Shown here one piece after another: positions 1 through 6,466 of a stretch of DNA of 13,708 nt; within the stretch, counting starts at the first letter, position 1; every line of letters begins with the position of its first letter. Both the position numbers and the translations under genes were made by a program. Under the pieces are notes generated by a model. The model ran no database searches. It was not told where the DNA came from and saw only the letters and a list, made by a program, of their open reading frames with translations. This DNA comes from Bacteroidales bacterium (GTDB lineage: Bacteria > Bacteroidota > Bacteroidia > Bacteroidales > Tenuifilaceae), in NCBI GenBank assembly GCA_008933525.1, contig WBUV01000037.1:1-13708 (forward strand), read 5' to 3'.

Positions 1-476
1 ATACTGGGGCAATTTTTGAGGTTAAAGCTACCGATGCTGAGATTGGCAGTATTTGTGGTGGTGGCCGCTACGATGACCTAACTGGTATTTTCGGGTTGAA
101 GAACGTTAGTGGCGTTGGAGTTTCGTTTGGTGCCGACCGAATTTACGATGTAATGCTTCAGCTATATCTGTTCCCCGAAAGCTTGCTTTCATCAACCCAG
201 GTAATGTTTGCCAACTTCAGCAGTAAGGAGGCAGCCTACTGTCTTAAAGCAATTCGTGAACTGCGCAATGCTGGGGTGAGCGCTGAGCTATACCCCGATT
301 CTGCCAAAATGAAAAAACAGTTCGATTACGCCAATAGCCGTAAAATAAAATTTGTGGTGATTGCTGGTGAAAACGAGGTTCAAAACAATCAGCTTTCGGT
401 TAAAAATATGGAAACAGGCGAACAGGTTTCCATTGCGTACTCCGAAATATCAAACTACATCAAGAAAAATATCTAA
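1..476 (+). CDS. hisS: Histidine--tRNA ligase, C-terminal part (5' end outside window)
   Basis: This is the last 157 codons of histidyl-tRNA synthetase, the cytoplasmic class II enzyme that charges tRNA-His with histidine. The frame is open from base 3 and ends at TAA 474-476; the start lies before the window. The first residues (TGAIFEV) are what follows the HisA1 'RGLDYY' motif. GGGRYDDL is the HisA2 motif, and GVGVSFGADRI is class II motif 3 with its ATP-binding Arg. The remaining roughly 100 residues form the anticodon-binding domain (FANFSSKEAA, ELYPDSAKMKKQ, FVVIAGENE). The hutH start follows after 15 bases with no terminator between, so the two genes are probably cotranscribed. Nothing in the visible part looks damaged. 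The family assignment is secure. Confidence 0.96.
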   Translation, partial: TGAIFEVKATDAEIGSICGGGRYDDLTGIFGLKNVSGVGVSFGADRIYDVMLQLYLFPESLLSSTQVMFANFSSKEAAYCLKAIRELRNAGVSAELYPDSAKMKKQFDYANSRKIKFVVIAGENEVQNNQLSVKNMETGEQVSIAYSEISNYIKKNI

Positions 477-491
477 AACAAACATAAACCA

Positions 492-1988
492 ATGATTAAG
501 ACACACCAAATATCGCCCAAACCATTAACCTGGGAGTTGATGGACGATTTAATCAACTCGCAGTATAAACTTGAATTATCTAAGGAGTCTGTTGAACTTA
601 TCAGTAAGTGCCGCAACTACCTCGATGCCAAGATGGAGAACGAAAGCACTCCAATTTATGGCATTACAACTGGCTTTGGTTCACTTTGCAACCGCACCAT
701 TTCAAAAGATGAACTTTCGCAATTGCAGAATAACCTTGTGATGTCGCATGCTTGTAGCACTGGCGATGAGGTTGCTCCCGAAATTGTTAAGTTGATGCTT
801 TTCCTAAAAGCACACGCCCTTTCGTTGGGACATTCAGGTGTTCAGGTTGAAACAGTTCAGCGTATTGTCGATTTTTACAATAACGATATTCTCCCTGTGG
901 TTTACGACCGTGGCTCACTAGGGGCATCGGGCGATTTGGCGCCACTTTCAAACCTATTCCTACCATTGATTGGGATGGGTGAGGTTCGTCATAATGGCAA
1001 AATCCGTCCAGCAGAGGATGTTCTGAAAGAAATGAACTGGAAACCCATCGAGCTCCGCTCAAAGGAAGGATTAGCATTACTGAATGGTACTCAGTTTATG
1101 AGTTCTCACGGTGTTTATGCAATGGTCAAAGCCTTCAAGATTGCAAAGATTTCCGACATTATTGGAGCTATTTCGCTTGAGGCTTTCGATGGTAGAATTG
1201 ATCCTTTCCATGCTAACATACAGAATGTTCGTCCACATCAAGGACAAATTGAAACTGCACGTAATCTCAGAAAGATCCTTGAGGGTAGCGAGTTAATTGC
1301 TCGTCCCAAAAAGCACGTACAGGATCCATACTCGTTCCGCTGTATGCCTCAGGTTCACGGAGCATCCAAGGATGCCATTAACTACGTTGCAGGTGTTCTC
1401 TTAACCGAAATAAATTCCGTTACCGATAACCCAACCATCTGGCCCGATGAGGATTTAATTATCTCAGGTGGAAATTTCCATGGTCAACCACTAGCCATAA
1501 CTTACGATTTTCTGGCAATTGCCCTTGCAGAGTTGGCAAATATCTCAGAGCGCCGAACGGCTCAGTTGATTCTAGGCTTACGAGGACTTCCAGAATTTTT
1601 AGTGGCAAACCCAGGGTTAAATTCAGGTTTCATGATTCCACAGTATGCTGCAGCAGCAATGGTAAGCCAAAACAAGCAACTATGCACACCAGCATCGGTC
1701 GATTCAATTGTTTCGTCGAACGGACAGGAAGACCATGTAAGCATGGGCGCCAATGCTGCAACAAAGTTACTTAGAGTGATCGATAACGTTGAACGAATAC
1801 TAGCCATTGAACTTTTTGATGCTGCACAAGCGTTGGAGTTCCGTCGCCCAGCAAAATCATCACCATATATCGAGGAGTTTATAGCGGATTACCGTCAAAT
1901 TGTACCTTTTGTTAAAATAGACAAGATAATGTACAAGGAGATGGACAAAACCGTTGAGTTTATCCGTCAAGGAAAATTTGAGCGATAG
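492..1988 (+). CDS. hutH: Histidine ammonia-lyase (histidase)
   Basis: Histidase removes ammonia from L-histidine to give trans-urocanate, the first step of histidine degradation in the cytoplasm. The 498-residue length fits the family (about 500). Ala145-Ser146-Gly147 in GASGDLAPL is the triad that cyclises to the MIO electrophile. Other active-site residues known from the family are present: Tyr56 (YGITTGFG), His86 (SHACSTG), Asn198 (LLNGTQ), Gln277, Tyr280 and Arg283 (VQDPYSFR), and Glu413 (NGQEDHVSM). Ser-His at 85-86 is the histidase form of the substrate-selectivity site, unlike phenylalanine or tyrosine lyases, so histidine is the likely substrate. The ATG lies 15 bases after hisS, and a strong terminator follows the stop by 17 bases. 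No hutU, hutI or formiminotransferase gene is in the window, so the rest of the pathway must be elsewhere or absent. Confidence 0.93.
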   Translation: MIKTHQISPKPLTWELMDDLINSQYKLELSKESVELISKCRNYLDAKMENESTPIYGITTGFGSLCNRTISKDELSQLQNNLVMSHACSTGDEVAPEIVKLMLFLKAHALSLGHSGVQVETVQRIVDFYNNDILPVVYDRGSLGASGDLAPLSNLFLPLIGMGEVRHNGKIRPAEDVLKEMNWKPIELRSKEGLALLNGTQFMSSHGVYAMVKAFKIAKISDIIGAISLEAFDGRIDPFHANIQNVRPHQGQIETARNLRKILEGSELIARPKKHVQDPYSFRCMPQVHGASKDAINYVAGVLLTEINSVTDNPTIWPDEDLIISGGNFHGQPLAITYDFLAIALAELANISERRTAQLILGLRGLPEFLVANPGLNSGFMIPQYAAAAMVSQNKQLCTPASVDSIVSSNGQEDHVSMGANAATKLLRVIDNVERILAIELFDAAQALEFRRPAKSSPYIEEFIADYRQIVPFVKIDKIMYKEMDKTVEFIRQGKFER

Positions 1989-2005
1989 TGTAAATGATAT
2001 CAAAG

Positions 2006-2036
2006 AAAATCCTCGGCATAACCGAGGATTTTTTAT
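2006..2036. terminator. Intrinsic terminator after hutH, probably bidirectional
   Basis: The 11-base arms AAAATCCTCGG (2006-2016) and CCGAGGATTTT (2022-2032) pair perfectly around a 5-base loop, followed by TTATTT. Read on the minus strand the stem is followed by TTTTCTTT. The hairpin sits between two convergent genes, so it can end both the hisS-hutH transcript and the SiaC-like gene, whose stop codon lies immediately beside it at 2037. Confidence 0.92.
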
Positions 2037-2444
2037 TTAGTTTATTTCGAGAAGTTCAATTGGTAGTTTAATTATTTGTTTTAAGTCACGGCCCCAATCG
2101 CGCATATCGGTATCATCTGATTCGTAATGGCAAATAATTTCAACGTTTAAGCCTTTAGCATACAGTTCCTCTAAACGTTTCAGCAAGGCTCCTAGGTAAT
2201 GCTCAGAGCAACCATTAACAAAGGTTAGATAAAAGTGGACAGTTAATTTAGACGGGTTGTACTCGGTAGTATAAACTTGAAACCATCTTAGTATTGGGGA
2301 GAAAAATGATTTTGGATCGCTGGGTATTAGATTTCCGATCATTGCAATTTCACCAGAATTAATCGAACACCTAACTTCGGGGGTCTCAGTTGTTGCAGGG
2401 ATATGTAGGTCGATTAAATCAACAAGGTTTTCACTTTCAATCAT
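2037..2444 (-). CDS. SiaC/DUF1987-family regulatory phosphoprotein-like protein
   Basis: This 135-residue protein matches the SiaC (DUF1987) family. Residues 14-22 (HIPATTETP) correspond to the 'HIPGT..TP' start of SiaC, GEIAMIGNLIPSDP (31-44) to its 'G.l.m.G.syPe' strand, and FFSPILRWF to its first helix. The middle strand and C-terminal 'KLPIELLEI' also follow the family pattern. In Pseudomonas, SiaC is an STAS-like protein that is phosphorylated and dephosphorylated by SiaB and SiaA and activates the diguanylate cyclase SiaD. Here the segment aligned with the SiaC phosphosite 'YLNTSS' reads FVNGCS (75-80), so Gly78 takes the place of the phosphorylated Thr. No kinase, phosphatase or GGDEF gene is nearby. 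The gene is alone, with a possible -7 box 25 bases upstream. The family call is fairly sure; the function is not. Confidence 0.78.
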   Translation of the reverse strand: MIESENLVDLIDLHIPATTETPEVRCSINSGEIAMIGNLIPSDPKSFFSPILRWFQVYTTEYNPSKLTVHFYLTFVNGCSEHYLGALLKRLEELYAKGLNVEIICHYESDDTDMRDWGRDLKQIIKLPIELLEIN

Positions 2445-2468
2445 AACTCAAAAATAAATTAACGGCAA

Positions 2469-2476
2469 CAAATGTA
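2469..2476 (-). promoter_or_regulatory. Possible Bacteroidota -7 box for the SiaC-like gene
   Basis: On the minus strand this reads TACATTTG, matching the TAnnTTTG -7 element of the Bacteroidota housekeeping sigma factor. It would start RNA roughly 10-20 bases before the ATG at 2444. No TTTG element lies at the usual spacing upstream, so only half of the promoter is seen. Confidence 0.4.
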
Positions 2477-2490
2477 AAAAAAAGTTAAAA

Positions 2491-2507
2491 TGGAACTAGG
2501 TTTTCCA
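2491..2507 (-). terminator. Weak hairpin plus T-run after the CpxP-like gene
   Basis: On the minus strand, 5-base arms TGGAA and TTCCA flank a 7-base loop, followed by TTTTAAC and a run of eight T. It lies 21 bases past the stop of the CpxP-like gene. The stem is short and the T-run is offset, so it could be a poor terminator or chance. If it does not stop RNA polymerase, the stress operon would read into the SiaC-like gene. Confidence 0.35.
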
Positions 2508-2527
2508 AAAATATTTGACGATTAAAT

Positions 2528-2989
2528 TTACTTCTTTTCTTCTTTGCCCGATTCCTTTACCTTTTGCAAAAGATACCCTTTAAATTCGTAGTTAGACTGA
2601 TACAGTAGCATTATTTTTTTTGGCGACAGAATTGTTTTAAGTCTAGTATTGAACTCGGCTAAAAGTTCTGTTTCCTGCCTATGTGAATTAACGTAACGGT
2701 TGGTATAGTTTACTATGTCTGCATCGGAAAGTTTGTCGCTCTCCTTCAAAAACTCTTCCACAAACTTTCTACGTTCCGATAGAATTGTATTTTTTCTATC
2801 CCAGTACTCGTCGTAAATTGGCCAAAATAGTTTTGCCTCGTCGGGTGTAAGCTCCAACTTTTTAGTAAGAAAGGCAACCTTTTCTGCTTTAAGAGCCTTC
2901 TCATTATCGGTTTTAGTTGTTTGGGCCGATAACGAAAAACTTATGGCAAAAAACAGAAAAACACCAACTATTCTACAAACTGCTTTCAT
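2528..2989 (-). CDS. Secreted CpxP/Spy-like (LTXXQ-type) protein of an ECF sigma operon
   Basis: This 153-residue protein is predicted to be periplasmic. It has a basic start and a hydrophobic segment (residues 8-21), with likely signal-peptide cleavage after SLSA before QTTK. The mature part is almost all charged helix. It contains LTPDEAKLFWPIYDEY (residues 47-62), the Bacteroidota form of the CpxP/Spy 'LTxxQ' helix, and a second repeat-like turn at LSPKKIMLLYQ. CpxP and Spy relatives are small periplasmic chaperones or metal-stress sensors that bind misfolded protein or modulate a sensor partner. Its ATG overlaps the stop of the anti-sigma gene by 4 bases (ATGA), so the two are translationally coupled, and the sigma factor lies first in the same operon. 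I infer that it modulates or responds to the anti-sigma factor. The ligand is unknown. Confidence 0.8.
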   Translation of the reverse strand: MKAVCRIVGVFLFFAISFSLSAQTTKTDNEKALKAEKVAFLTKKLELTPDEAKLFWPIYDEYWDRKNTILSERRKFVEEFLKESDKLSDADIVNYTNRYVNSHRQETELLAEFNTRLKTILSPKKIMLLYQSNYEFKGYLLQKVKESGKEEKK

Positions 2990-3447
2990 GGCTGAATTTC
3001 CTTTTTCTCATCAATTATGGTAATACAATTATTGCTTCGAATATAGTATCGATGGTACATTTCGCGTGTAGCCTCATTAATTGTATCCTGCTTCTTTCTA
3101 TTTTCAATGGAACGATATAGGTCAATATCTTCAAAGTCAGAAATACTGCGACTCACAATCTCTACATAGTCTGTGCCAACATGTCTGGAGTTATGCTGAC
3201 TTACTGGACGAGATAAATAATAACCAAAGTATGCTATTACTGCCATAAAGGCAAAACCAGCAGCAAAAGCAAGCTGTGAGCGAAAAGTTACAACCCAACC
3301 ACCATTTTCTGTAACGGTTTCTGAAGCAGAGGTTTCGGCTTGTATTCGTGCTTGAATCTTTGCTGGCAAATTATCAAAATAACCATCAGGAACAGAGAAT
3401 GGTAACTCTCGTCCTGCTTTAAACTCTATTTTTTCCTTCTCACTCAT
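2986..3447 (-). CDS. Single-pass membrane anti-sigma factor, non-zinc type
   Basis: This is a roughly 153-residue protein with one central membrane segment (about 57-78, rich in Phe, Ala and Tyr) that separates a cytoplasmic N-terminus from a periplasmic C-terminus. The N-terminal PFSVPDGYFDNLPAKIQARI matches the short helix found at the start of many Bacteroidota anti-sigma factors ('VPxGYFxNLPxkIxxRI'). The HxxxCxxC zinc motif of the ZAS family is absent. The periplasmic half is charged and has no recognised domain. I chose ATG at 3447 over the in-frame GTG at 3450 immediately before it. The sigma gene ends 47 bases upstream, and the CpxP-like gene starts inside this stop codon. Gene order (sigma, membrane protein, secreted protein) is the main evidence that it holds the sigma factor inactive. 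Confidence 0.75.
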   Translation of the reverse strand: MSEKEKIEFKAGRELPFSVPDGYFDNLPAKIQARIQAETSASETVTENGGWVVTFRSQLAFAAGFAFMAVIAYFGYYLSRPVSQHNSRHVGTDYVEIVSRSISDFEDIDLYRSIENRKKQDTINEATREMYHRYYIRSNNCITIIDEKKEIQP

Positions 3448-3494
3448 CACTACTGATGTTTTCTAAATTTATGATGGTATTATATCAACAAGGT

Positions 3495-4043
3495 TTAATC
3501 CTCTTCCAAAAATTTCTCTATTTTTTTTACTGCATGATGAAATGATGCCTTAAGCGCACCCACCGACGTTCCCAACACATCCGACATATCCTCGTACTTC
3601 ATTTCGTCATAATACTTCATATTGAAGACTATTCTTTGCTTTTCGGGCAGTTTCAATATAGCTTGTTGAAGTTTAATTTGCAGTTCATCGCCATCAATAT
3701 GAGGATCGCTCTCAAGTGTTTTACACAATTGTTGTTCCACATCCACTAATGGCAGTAAAAATTTTGTTTTCTTTTTCTTTAAAAAAGTCAATGCTTCGTT
3801 AGTAGCTATGCGATATAGCCATGTAAACAACTGAGAATCTTCACGAAACGACTCCAGACCACCCCATACTTTTAGAAAGGTGTTCTGGATAACATCGTCG
3901 GTATCGTCGTGGCTAATTACTATTTTGCGAATGTGCCAGTAAAGGCGTTCCTGATACTTCCGCATAAGCAGATTAAATGCGTAGTTTTTTGTTTCGCAAT
4001 TGCGAAACATTTCCAGCAGTTCCCTGTCGGAATAACTATTCAT
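3495..4043 (-). CDS. ECF sigma factor (RpoE-like) with adjacent anti-sigma
   Basis: This 182-residue protein has the two-domain layout of extracytoplasmic-function sigma factors. Region 2 (about 24-92) holds DDTDDVIQNTFLKVWGGL and FTWLYRIATNEALTFLKKKK, for -10 recognition and core binding. Region 4 (about 124-178) holds LKLPEKQRIVFNMKYYDEMKYEDMS followed by the helix-turn-helix GTSVGALKASFHHAV, for -35 recognition. It should direct RNA polymerase to envelope-stress promoters once released by the membrane anti-sigma encoded next. Its ATG lies 18 bases after the transketolase C-subunit stop with no terminator between, and I see no housekeeping -7 box upstream, so it is either read from the transketolase operon or driven by its own ECF promoter. 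The family is certain; the regulon is unknown. Confidence 0.92.
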   Translation of the reverse strand: MNSYSDRELLEMFRNCETKNYAFNLLMRKYQERLYWHIRKIVISHDDTDDVIQNTFLKVWGGLESFREDSQLFTWLYRIATNEALTFLKKKKTKFLLPLVDVEQQLCKTLESDPHIDGDELQIKLQQAILKLPEKQRIVFNMKYYDEMKYEDMSDVLGTSVGALKASFHHAVKKIEKFLEED

Positions 4044-4061
4044 TCAATCGTTGGATTTAAT

Positions 4062-5012
4062 TTATTTTCTGGCAATTGCCTTTAGTGCTGCATCTACAAT
4101 ATTTGGAGTATCCAAACCATATTTAACCATAAGATCGGTTGGAGTACCACTCTCGCCAAACATATCGTTCACGGCCACCATCTCCAGTGGAGTTGGTAAT
4201 TTGCGTGCAAGAACCTGAGCAATGCTATCGCCTAAACCACCATTCATCATGTGTTCCTCGGCCGAAACTGCACAACGTGTTTTGCTAACCGAACGGATAA
4301 TTGCTTCTTCGTCCAAAGGTTTTATGGTGTGTATATTGATAACCTCGGCGGAGATTCCTTTTTCTGCAAGAATATCGGCGGCTTCCAGTGCTTTCCACAC
4401 TAAGTGTCCTGTAGCAAAAATTGAAACCTGACTTCCTTCCTGAAGCGTAATTGCTTTACCAATTACAAACTCTTGGTCGGCTGGGGTAAAGTTTGGAACG
4501 GCAGGACGACCAAATCGTAGATAAACAGGTCCAATATGCTTTGCAATAGCCAATGTAGCGGCCTTTGTTTGATTATAATCGCAAGGGTTAATAACCACCA
4601 TATTGGGAAGCATTTTCATCAATCCCAAATCTTCCATCATTTGGTGGGTGGCTCCATCTTCTCCTAACGTTAAACCTGCATGCGATGCGCAAATCTTAAC
4701 ATTCTTGTTGGAGTAAGCAACGCTTTGGCGGATTTGGTCGTAAACACGTCCTGTTGCAAAGGCTGCAAATGTTCCCGCAAAAGGTATTTTACCGCCAATG
4801 GTTAAACCAGCAGCCATTCCAATCATATTTGCCTCGGCAATACCAGTTTGAACGAAACGCTCAGGGAAGTCCTTAACAAAATCGTCCATTTTAAGCGAGC
4901 CAATTAAATCAGCGCAAAGTGCAACAACGTCTGAGTTAGATTTTCCAAGTTCGTAAAGTCCAGCACCAAAGCCTGAACGAGTATCTTTGTTTCCAGTTGA
5001 AGTATATTTCAT
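4062..5012 (-). CDS. tkt: Transketolase, C-terminal subunit (pyrimidine-binding and C-terminal domains)
   Basis: This is the second half of a two-gene transketolase, which moves two-carbon ketol units between sugar phosphates in the non-oxidative pentose phosphate pathway using thiamine diphosphate. The 316-residue length fits split C subunits. Glu60 in TGIAEANMIGMAAGL is the Glu that activates the cofactor's aminopyrimidine ring. PFAGTFAAFATGRVYDQIRQS and ASHAGLTLGEDGATHQ (from about 77 and 109) are the conserved PYR-domain segments. The C-terminal domain starts near 185, with HTIKPLD and AEEHMMNGGLGD following. The gene starts 13 bases after the methylglyoxal-synthase-like gene and is in the same operon as the N subunit. 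The relative 1-deoxyxylulose-5-phosphate synthase is a single chain and less like this; specialised split transketolases acting on unusual sugars cannot be excluded. Confidence 0.92.
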   Translation of the reverse strand: MKYTSTGNKDTRSGFGAGLYELGKSNSDVVALCADLIGSLKMDDFVKDFPERFVQTGIAEANMIGMAAGLTIGGKIPFAGTFAAFATGRVYDQIRQSVAYSNKNVKICASHAGLTLGEDGATHQMMEDLGLMKMLPNMVVINPCDYNQTKAATLAIAKHIGPVYLRFGRPAVPNFTPADQEFVIGKAITLQEGSQVSIFATGHLVWKALEAADILAEKGISAEVINIHTIKPLDEEAIIRSVSKTRCAVSAEEHMMNGGLGDSIAQVLARKLPTPLEMVAVNDMFGESGTPTDLMVKYGLDTPNIVDAALKAIARK

Positions 5013-5025
5013 TGTGTAATAAGTC

Positions 5026-5424
5026 TTAAGCGTTACGTTTCATTCTTTCCATTGCTTCCTTGCGAATCTGACCAATTATTACAAGTTCAGCTGTTGCCTG
5101 ATTGGTTGCAAGTGGTATATTGTTTACGTTACAAGCCTCGAGTAGATGGCGAATATCCTCGTGGTGTGCTTGAACCACTTTGTGGTCGCGAAGGAAAATT
5201 ACGATATCAACCTCGCCCTTTTCAATCATACTGGTAATCTCATTGTAACCACCATATTGTCCTTGACTAAGGTGTCGACATTTAATTCCCTGCTCCTCAA
5301 TGAATTCTGCAGTTCTTCCAGTTGCAAGTAAATTAACACCAGGCAACCACTCTTCGTGCTCTTTAAGGAACTTAACCAGCTCAGGTTTTTTTGCATCGTG
5401 TGCAATTACTGCAATATTTTTCAT
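5026..5424 (-). CDS. Methylglyoxal-synthase-like protein with altered active site
   Basis: This 132-residue protein follows methylglyoxal synthase (MgsA) along its whole length: IAVIAHDAKK at the start, LLATGRTAEFI, GEVDIVIFLRD, then NIPLATNQATAEL. MgsA converts dihydroxyacetone phosphate to methylglyoxal and phosphate. Aligned by memory with the E. coli and B. subtilis enzymes, His9, Asp10, Lys13, Thr35, Thr38, Asp80, His87 and Asp90 are kept. The segment SGPxGGDQQ, however, reads SQGQYGGYNE, so the catalytic base Asp71 is Tyr60, the phosphate-binding Ser65 is Gln, and Thr47 is Arg37. Canonical activity is therefore doubtful. The same fold serves as an allosteric domain in carbamoyl-phosphate synthetase. 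The gene sits between the two transketolase halves, 28 bases after one and 13 before the other. I infer a sugar-phosphate-binding or regulatory role, or a different lyase. An annotation pipeline would probably call it mgsA. Confidence 0.8.
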   Translation of the reverse strand: MKNIAVIAHDAKKPELVKFLKEHEEWLPGVNLLATGRTAEFIEEQGIKCRHLSQGQYGGYNEITSMIEKGEVDIVIFLRDHKVVQAHHEDIRHLLEACNVNNIPLATNQATAELVIIGQIRKEAMERMKRNA

Positions 5425-5452
5425 CTTTTTTGATCGTTAAAGATTCATCAAA

Positions 5453-6298
5453 CTAAAAATCACCAATAGTTTCGGGTAATTGAGCCATTGCCTTCTCAAA
5501 CTCTTCGTTACTTGGGGCTTTTCCATGCCATTTATGAGTTCCCATCATAAAATCGACACCCATACCCATTTCGGTCTTCATAAGAATCACTACTGGCTTT
5601 CCTTTCCCTGTAAGGTTTTTGGCCTCAACAAAAGCTTTTAAGAGTTGCGCCATATCATTACCATCAGTTTCTACAACATCCCAACCAAACGATAACCATT
5701 TTAGCTTTAAATCACCTAGAGTAACAACTGAATCTACAGGTCCATCTATTTGTTTACCGTTATAGTCAACGGTTGCAATTAGATTGTCAATTTTCTTTGC
5801 AGCGGCAAAAAGAACAGCTTCCCAGATTTGACCCTCCTGCAACTCACCATCACCGTGTAAGGTGTAGATTAAACTCTTGTCACCATTGAGTTTCTTTGCT
5901 AAAGCAGCGCCACACGCTACCGACAAACCTTGTCCTAGCGAACCTGATGCTATTCTAATTCCTGGCAAATGTTCGGCTGGAGTTGGATGGCCTTGCAACC
6001 TTGAATCGATTAGTCGAAATGTAGAAAGTTCTTTCACATCGAAGTAACCACGGCGGGCAAGAACACTATACCAAACTGCTGAAAGGTGTCCGTTTGATAA
6101 GAAAAACAAATCCTCACCTGCTCCATCCATGGAGAACTTTTGCGGATTGATGTTTAGCACATCAAAGTAAAGTGCAGTGAAAAAATCAGCACATCCTAAA
6201 GAACCACCAGGATGGCCACTTGCTGGTTTATGTACCATACGAATTACATCGCGGCGAACCTGCGCTGCAATCTTCTTAAGATTTTCAATATCAGTCAT
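5453..6298 (-). CDS. tkt: Transketolase, N-terminal subunit (TPP-binding domain)
   Basis: This is the first half of the split transketolase, carrying the diphosphate-binding domain of thiamine diphosphate. Residues 148-180 hold the family's cofactor motif: HGDGELQEGQIWE, then about 30 residues later VDYN. The substrate- and cofactor-binding histidines are seen in SGHPGG (His29), GHPTP (His104) and THKWHGKAP near the end. The 281-residue length is normal for a separate N subunit. It must pair with the product at 4062-5012 to form an active site. It is the first gene of the operon, with a near-consensus promoter ending about 34 bases upstream. The next gene is the methylglyoxal-synthase-like one rather than the C subunit, which is unusual for a pair needed in equal amounts. 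Confidence 0.93.
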   Translation of the reverse strand: MTDIENLKKIAAQVRRDVIRMVHKPASGHPGGSLGCADFFTALYFDVLNINPQKFSMDGAGEDLFFLSNGHLSAVWYSVLARRGYFDVKELSTFRLIDSRLQGHPTPAEHLPGIRIASGSLGQGLSVACGAALAKKLNGDKSLIYTLHGDGELQEGQIWEAVLFAAAKKIDNLIATVDYNGKQIDGPVDSVVTLGDLKLKWLSFGWDVVETDGNDMAQLLKAFVEAKNLTGKGKPVVILMKTEMGMGVDFMMGTHKWHGKAPSNEEFEKAMAQLPETIGDF

Positions 6299-6331
6299 TT
6301 AATGATAAATTTCAAGATTTTTCCCAATTTG

Positions 6332-6364
6332 CAAAGGTAATACTTTTTGTGTTGAAAAAGCAAA
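6332..6364 (-). promoter_or_regulatory. Bacteroidota-type promoter of the transketolase operon
   Basis: On the minus strand, TTTG (6364-6361) is followed after 21 bases by TACCTTTG (6339-6332). This is the -33/-7 pair of the phylum's housekeeping sigma factor, with a spacer slightly longer than the usual 19. The predicted RNA start falls near 6325, leaving a leader of roughly 25-30 bases to the ATG at 6298. Confidence 0.75.
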
Positions 6365-6417
6365 GCCCTTCTTATTGTTGCCCTGCTTAATGTTAAATAG
6401 AATAAAAAATAGTGATC

Positions 6418-6438
6418 CGAAACCATTGAAAGGCTTCG
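6418..6438 (-). terminator. Weak hairpin downstream of the 180-residue protein gene
   Basis: On the minus strand CGAAGCC and GGTTTCG pair over 7 bases with one G-T pair around a 7-base loop. A TATTTTTTATT stretch follows only after about 7 bases. It lies between the gene ending at 6467 and the transketolase promoter, where a terminator is expected, but it is not a strong one. Confidence 0.3.
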
Positions 6439-6466
6439 ACCAATAAATAACTATGAATACATGAGT

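Noticed and set aside
787..1296. Open frames on both strands inside hutH
   Set aside because: They overlap conserved active-site segments of hutH, start at arbitrary codons and give low-complexity products with no recognisable motif.
3448..3450. GTG at 3450 as start of the anti-sigma gene
   Set aside because: It is immediately followed by an in-frame ATG (3447), and nothing in the sequence favours the rarer codon.
5453..6298. 1-deoxy-D-xylulose-5-phosphate synthase or pyruvate dehydrogenase E1 as the identity of the split TPP enzyme
   Set aside because: The GHPTP, SGHPGG and HKWHGKAP segments and the roughly 280 + 316 split match transketolase; DXS is a single chain with a different order of motifs.
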